Shown here piece after piece: positions 62,301 to 64,000 of a DNA stretch of 64,000 bases. Source of the stretch: Enchytraeus crypticus. Its lineage: Eukaryota > Annelida > Clitellata > Enchytraeida > Enchytraeidae. How positions within the stretch are numbered: position 1 is the first letter of the stretch; each line of letters begins with the position of its first letter. The notes below the pieces were generated by a model. It worked only from the letters and a program-made list of their open reading frames with translations, had not been told where the DNA came from and searched no databases. The position numbers were made by a program, and so were the translations under genes. The stretch spans positions 62,001 through 126,000 of the forward strand of contig CAJHZI010000203.1 of assembly GCA_905160935.1 (NCBI GenBank), given 5' to 3'.

Positions 62301-63470
62301 TTGCAGCATCGCGCCTCAAGTCGTTAGCCGTTCAAGATGCTCTGACAATCCTTCATTTTTCCTTAGGTGCACCTAAACTTATGCACACTCTGCGCTCTAG
62401 TCTGAGCTTCTCTCATCCGCAGCTGTTAGACTACGACGAGGCTCTTAGGCAATGCTTGAGCGCCGTTATCAACGCAGATTTGTCTGATTTGCAGTGGCAG
62501 CAAGCCAGTCTACCGGTGAGCATGGGTGGTCTTGGAATTCGCCTTACTTCCCATACCGTGCCTTCAGCCTTCTTGGCATCAGCGATGGGAACAAGGCAGT
62601 TGAAAGACGCCATCCTATACAAGTGCTCCCTTTCTGCCGATATATCCATTGACGTTGCGTTGTCAGTGTGGTCCAATGGCCAAGCCACTTGTTCTCCGCC
62701 CTCTAACTCAGCCAGTAACCAAAAGTCATGGGACCGTCCTAGAGTGTATCGGATTTATAGTCGACTTTTGGAATCCCACTCCAGCGCCGTAGACAGAGCA
62801 CGACTTCTAGCTGTGTCAACCAAAAAGAAGCAGCGATTGGCATTACGCTCTCCCTATTGCTTCTTGTGGACTTTTCTTGGGCAATGAGGCAACTCGAGTG
62901 GCTGTTAGCTACCGTTTAGTGGCGAAAACTTGCGAACCTCTCATTTGCCCCTGCGGTCATGAGTCGACGCATTGATTGGGTCTCCATGGCCTCTCCTGCA
63001 AACCCAGCTCAGGTAGAATGTCTCGCCATCACAATTTAAACGACATACTATGGCGAGCCCTTTCGCGTGCGGTCATCCCTTCCTCGAAGGAACCAAGCGG
63101 GTTGTCCAGGTCAGACTGCAAGCGCTCGGACAGCTTAACCTTAGTGCCTTGGTGCAACGGTAAATGCGCCGTATGGGATGTCACGTTCGTTGACGCGATG
63201 GCAAATTCCTTTCAGAGTACAACTTCAGTCACTGCCGGTGGAGCTGCTGAGCTTGCTGCTTCTAAGAAATGGACAAGTACCGCGATCTATGTTTAGGGTA
63301 CAAAGTTGTTCTGGTGGCTATTTAAACCATGGGCCCCATGAATCCCGATAGAGTTGACTTCATTAATGGCATAGGAAGGCGATACCGAGAACAGGCGAAC
63401 CGGCGATAATCGAGACCTCTTTTCTTTGGCAAAGGCTTTCCATAACTTTGAAAAGATTTAATGCAGTTAG
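62301..63470 (+). pseudogene. Second restriction-like-endonuclease retrotransposon, 5'-truncated and broken
   Basis: Begins directly after (TAA)n within the post-RT region: GAPKLMHTLRSS, INADLSDLQWQQASLPV, GGLGIRL. A frame change near 62830 leads to LICPCGHES, LGLHGLSC, SRHHNLNDILWRAL and CAVWDVTFVD. The endonuclease PD is SDSL here (RSDSLTLVPW), a missing key residue. The end near 63470 matches RFNAV, where family members normally stop. Diverged from the 57.7-kb copy, so not a recent duplicate. Confidence 0.75.
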
Positions 63471-63472
63471 TT

Positions 63473-63509
63473 TTTCTTCTATAGTTTGTCCGCCAAACTA
63501 TAGAAGAAA
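63473..63509. repeat. 15-bp inverted repeat (hairpin)
   Basis: TTTCTTCTATAGTTT, 7-bp loop GTCCGCC, AAACTATAGAAGAAA. It follows the end of the retrotransposon pseudogene and could be its 3' UTR hairpin. Confidence 0.8.
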
Positions 63510-63539
63510 GGAGAATAATGGTAGGCCTATATCACAAGG

Positions 63540-63656
63540 AATGTTATGGATGATTTAAAGATCCATTCCCATGTAGACATGAAGAGAAAAACGAAAGGTA
63601 GATGTAAGGGAGACGTTATAAACTATGCACCTGCCAGTAAGCAATGCACTAAGAGA

Positions 63657-63702
<46 letters not shown>

Positions 63703-63712
63703 AAAGAGAAAG
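63540..63712 (+). mobile_element. GA-tailed LINE 3' end with long (GA)n
   Basis: ATGGATGATTTAAAGATCCA, TTCCCATGTAGACATGAAGA, GCACCTGCCAGTAAGCAATG, CACTAAGAGAAGAGACAGAG, then over 30 bp of GA. Confidence 0.7.
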
Positions 63713-63857
63713 AGAGAAATTGAAAGAGATTTAGAATAAATTTCAATCTTATATTCGCCAGATGGACATATCGATAGAATAACGAATCATAGACATATTT
63801 GTACAATCTTATCTTACATTCATAGGCAGGCCTAGCTTCTGTTCGATTCTCAAGTGT

Positions 63858-63920
63858 CAAGTAGGCCTATTTATCGGTTCGATCAAGTACCAAGTAGGCC
63901 TATTTATCGGCTCGGTCGAC
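63858..63920. repeat. Tandem duplication
   Basis: CAAGTAGGCCTATTTATCGG occurs twice, 34 bp apart, followed by TTCGATCAAGTAC and CTCGGTCGACAAG. Confidence 0.8.
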
Positions 63921-64000
63921 AAGTAGCGACGCATTCTGATTCTAGAGAGGAACTAGTGTGCAAGCATAATCTATTTGCTTGATCGAACACTTCAGTCTAC

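Overview
This is a window of animal nuclear DNA: AT-rich, split genes with consensus GT/AG introns, and dense interspersed repeats. The proteins, together with tRNA- and 5S rRNA-derived SINEs, point to an invertebrate. A marine lophotrochozoan such as a mollusc is my best guess, but the sequence does not prove it.

Layout. (1) 35-9357, minus strand: the N-terminal half (490 residues, ten phase-consistent coding exons) of DCAF1/VprBP, the substrate receptor of CUL4-DDB1 ubiquitin ligases. Its introns carry SINEs, LINE fragments, a Tc1/mariner remnant with TA target duplications, and a minisatellite built from an intron-exon junction. (2) 9.4-23 kb: mostly repeats, plus an unrecognised last exon at 15738-16219 whose stop codon lies in the first unit of a 32-bp minisatellite. 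(3) 23-35 kb, plus strand: a possible prohormone gene with a TATA box, a signal-peptide exon (25940), a small symmetric exon (28805) and a terminal exon (34397-35064) ending in dibasic sites and Gly-Lys-stop, as in amidated neuropeptide precursors. (4) 36.7-55.0 kb: a tandem segmental duplication with a period of about 11.8 kb. Each unit carries an intronless minus-strand gene of 1403 or 1421 codons with ankyrin-like repeats and a C-terminal cGAS-like/Mab-21 nucleotidyltransferase domain. The catalytic core (about 800 bp) is almost identical between the copies while the rest has diverged, which suggests gene conversion. (5) 57.4-63.5 kb: a nearly full-length non-LTR retrotransposon with a YLDD reverse transcriptase and a restriction-like endonuclease, sitting in (TAA)n microsatellite DNA, followed by a broken relative also next to a (TAA)n tract.

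The repeats form recognisable families. A LINE ending in (GA)n recurs in many 5'-truncated copies and explains many of the CT/GA microsatellites. A related LINE ends in GAAGAA. A SINE head (CCCCGTG...GTAGAAGGCGAC) is joined to two different LINE-like tails. There are several tRNA-derived SINEs and one 5S rRNA-derived SINE. Repeat copies missing from one unit of the duplication date some insertions after it.

The two ankyrin-nucleotidyltransferase genes are the strongest candidate for an undescribed system: a tandem, concertedly evolving pair of large putative innate-immune sensors. All assignments rest on reading the sequence; no searches were run.
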